Source: CALAEC01 sp050692915 (GTDB lineage Bacteria; Actinomycetota; UBA4738; CALAEC01). From it: DNA of 28,136 bases. The notes below the pieces were generated by a model, which searched no databases, had not been told where the DNA came from, and was given only the letters and a program-made list of their open reading frames with translations. The translations under genes were made by a program, and so were the position numbers. Position 1 is the stretch's first letter. Each line of letters opens with the position of its first letter. This document shows positions 27,854 through 28,136 of this stretch, piece by piece. Location of the stretch: the NCBI GenBank assembly GCA_050692915.1, contig JBOGVU010000029.1, positions 1 to 28,136 of the forward strand, in the 5' to 3' direction.

Positions 27854-28136
27854 TGCGGGCCGAACGGCTCACGGTCGACACCGCGGGGCGGCAGGTCATC
27901 GACATCACCGACCGCGTGCTCGGGTTCGCCGGCGACCTAAACGGGGACGGCCTCCTGTCCGTGTTCGTGCCGCACGCCACGGCCGGCCTGGCGCTACTGG
28001 AGACGGGAGCGGGGTCCGAGGGGGACCTCGTCGAGGCGATCGAGCGGCTCCTTCCTCGCGACGGGCGGTACCGGCACCGTCACGGGTCCGAGGGCCACGG
28101 GGCCGATCACCTCCTGCCGGCCTTCGTGTCCGCCTC
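27853..28136 (+). CDS. YjbQ/UPF0047 family protein, 5' part, truncated by window edge
   Basis: The first 94 codons of a YjbQ-family protein: 'ITDRVLGFAG', then SVFVPHATAGLALLETGAGS, 'DLVEAIERLLPRDGRYRHRH' and GSEGHGADHLLPAFV. The His residues of 'HATAG' and 'GHGADH' are the conserved metal or active-site positions. The family has weak thiamine-phosphate synthase activity in some members; its true role is unsettled. ATG at 27853 shares one base with the stop of the thioredoxin-TPR gene (TGATG), so the two are one operon with coupled translation. The gene runs past the end of the window; family proteins are about 130-140 aa, so roughly a third is missing. Confidence 0.9.
   Translation, partial: MRAERLTVDTAGRQVIDITDRVLGFAGDLNGDGLLSVFVPHATAGLALLETGAGSEGDLVEAIERLLPRDGRYRHRHGSEGHGADHLLPAFVSA

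Noticed and set aside
1..28136. Mobile elements, CRISPR arrays, toxin-antitoxin or restriction genes
   Set aside because: No transposase, integrase, terminal repeats, direct-repeat arrays or such protein motifs were found; composition looks even throughout.

Overview
The window is a gene-dense, very GC-rich (about 70 %) bacterial chromosome segment with 31 protein genes and one tRNA. There is no sign of an insertion sequence, prophage, CRISPR array or plasmid functions. Several genes point to Actinomycetota: a SigH-like sigma factor end, the DUF3263/LytR_C pair, DUF4395, GT81 glucosyl-3-phosphoglycerate synthase and a GroEL ending in DMDF. The trehalose and glucosylglycerate gene set would fit a deep-branching soil or thermophile lineage, but genus and class cannot be fixed from the sequence alone.

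Layout. 1-302: sigma factor C-terminus and tRNA-Thr(TGT). 361-4570: an FtsX-type ABC permease with a tandem-NBD ATPase. 4658-5902: glutamate dehydrogenase. 5955-6764: DUF3263 and a LytR_C membrane protein. 6761-7585 (-): a lipoprotein. 7623-14234: a compatible-solute block with otsB (+), otsA-like and treT (-), an AI-2E family membrane protein (+), and gpgP and gpgS (-). 14260-15711: a redox module in which a membrane thioredoxin and DUF4395 (-) diverge from an Rrf2 regulator with Fe-S-type cysteines, with a dyad over the shared promoter region. 15779-16383: a response regulator and a DUF5679 zinc ribbon. 16550-18399: a sulfotransferase and a GT2 glycosyltransferase. 18515-20137: groEL under a perfect CIRCE. 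20254-21031: a NIL-domain protein, a degenerate receiver and a YegP-like protein. 21083-24271 (-): a zinc-ribbon/cyclase/AAA/TPR protein. 24307-28136: a small conserved protein, M28 peptidase, galT-type transferase, CAP protein, a CnoX-like thioredoxin-TPR protein and the start of a YjbQ protein.

Working together. The central block can make trehalose by two routes (OtsA/OtsB and TreT) and glucosylglycerate (GpgS/GpgP), which suggests an osmotic or heat stress unit. Three thiol-redox elements (membrane Trx, DUF4395 with CxxC, CnoX-like protein) and groEL add a protein-quality theme.

Two genome-wide habits show through. First, a dozen genes have a TANNNT hexamer 6-12 nt before a start codon (mostly GTG) and no Shine-Dalgarno sequence, which suggests leaderless mRNAs; most genes with a clear Shine-Dalgarno start with ATG. 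Second, all six convergent gene pairs abut or overlap at their stop codons, four of them through one shared tetranucleotide.
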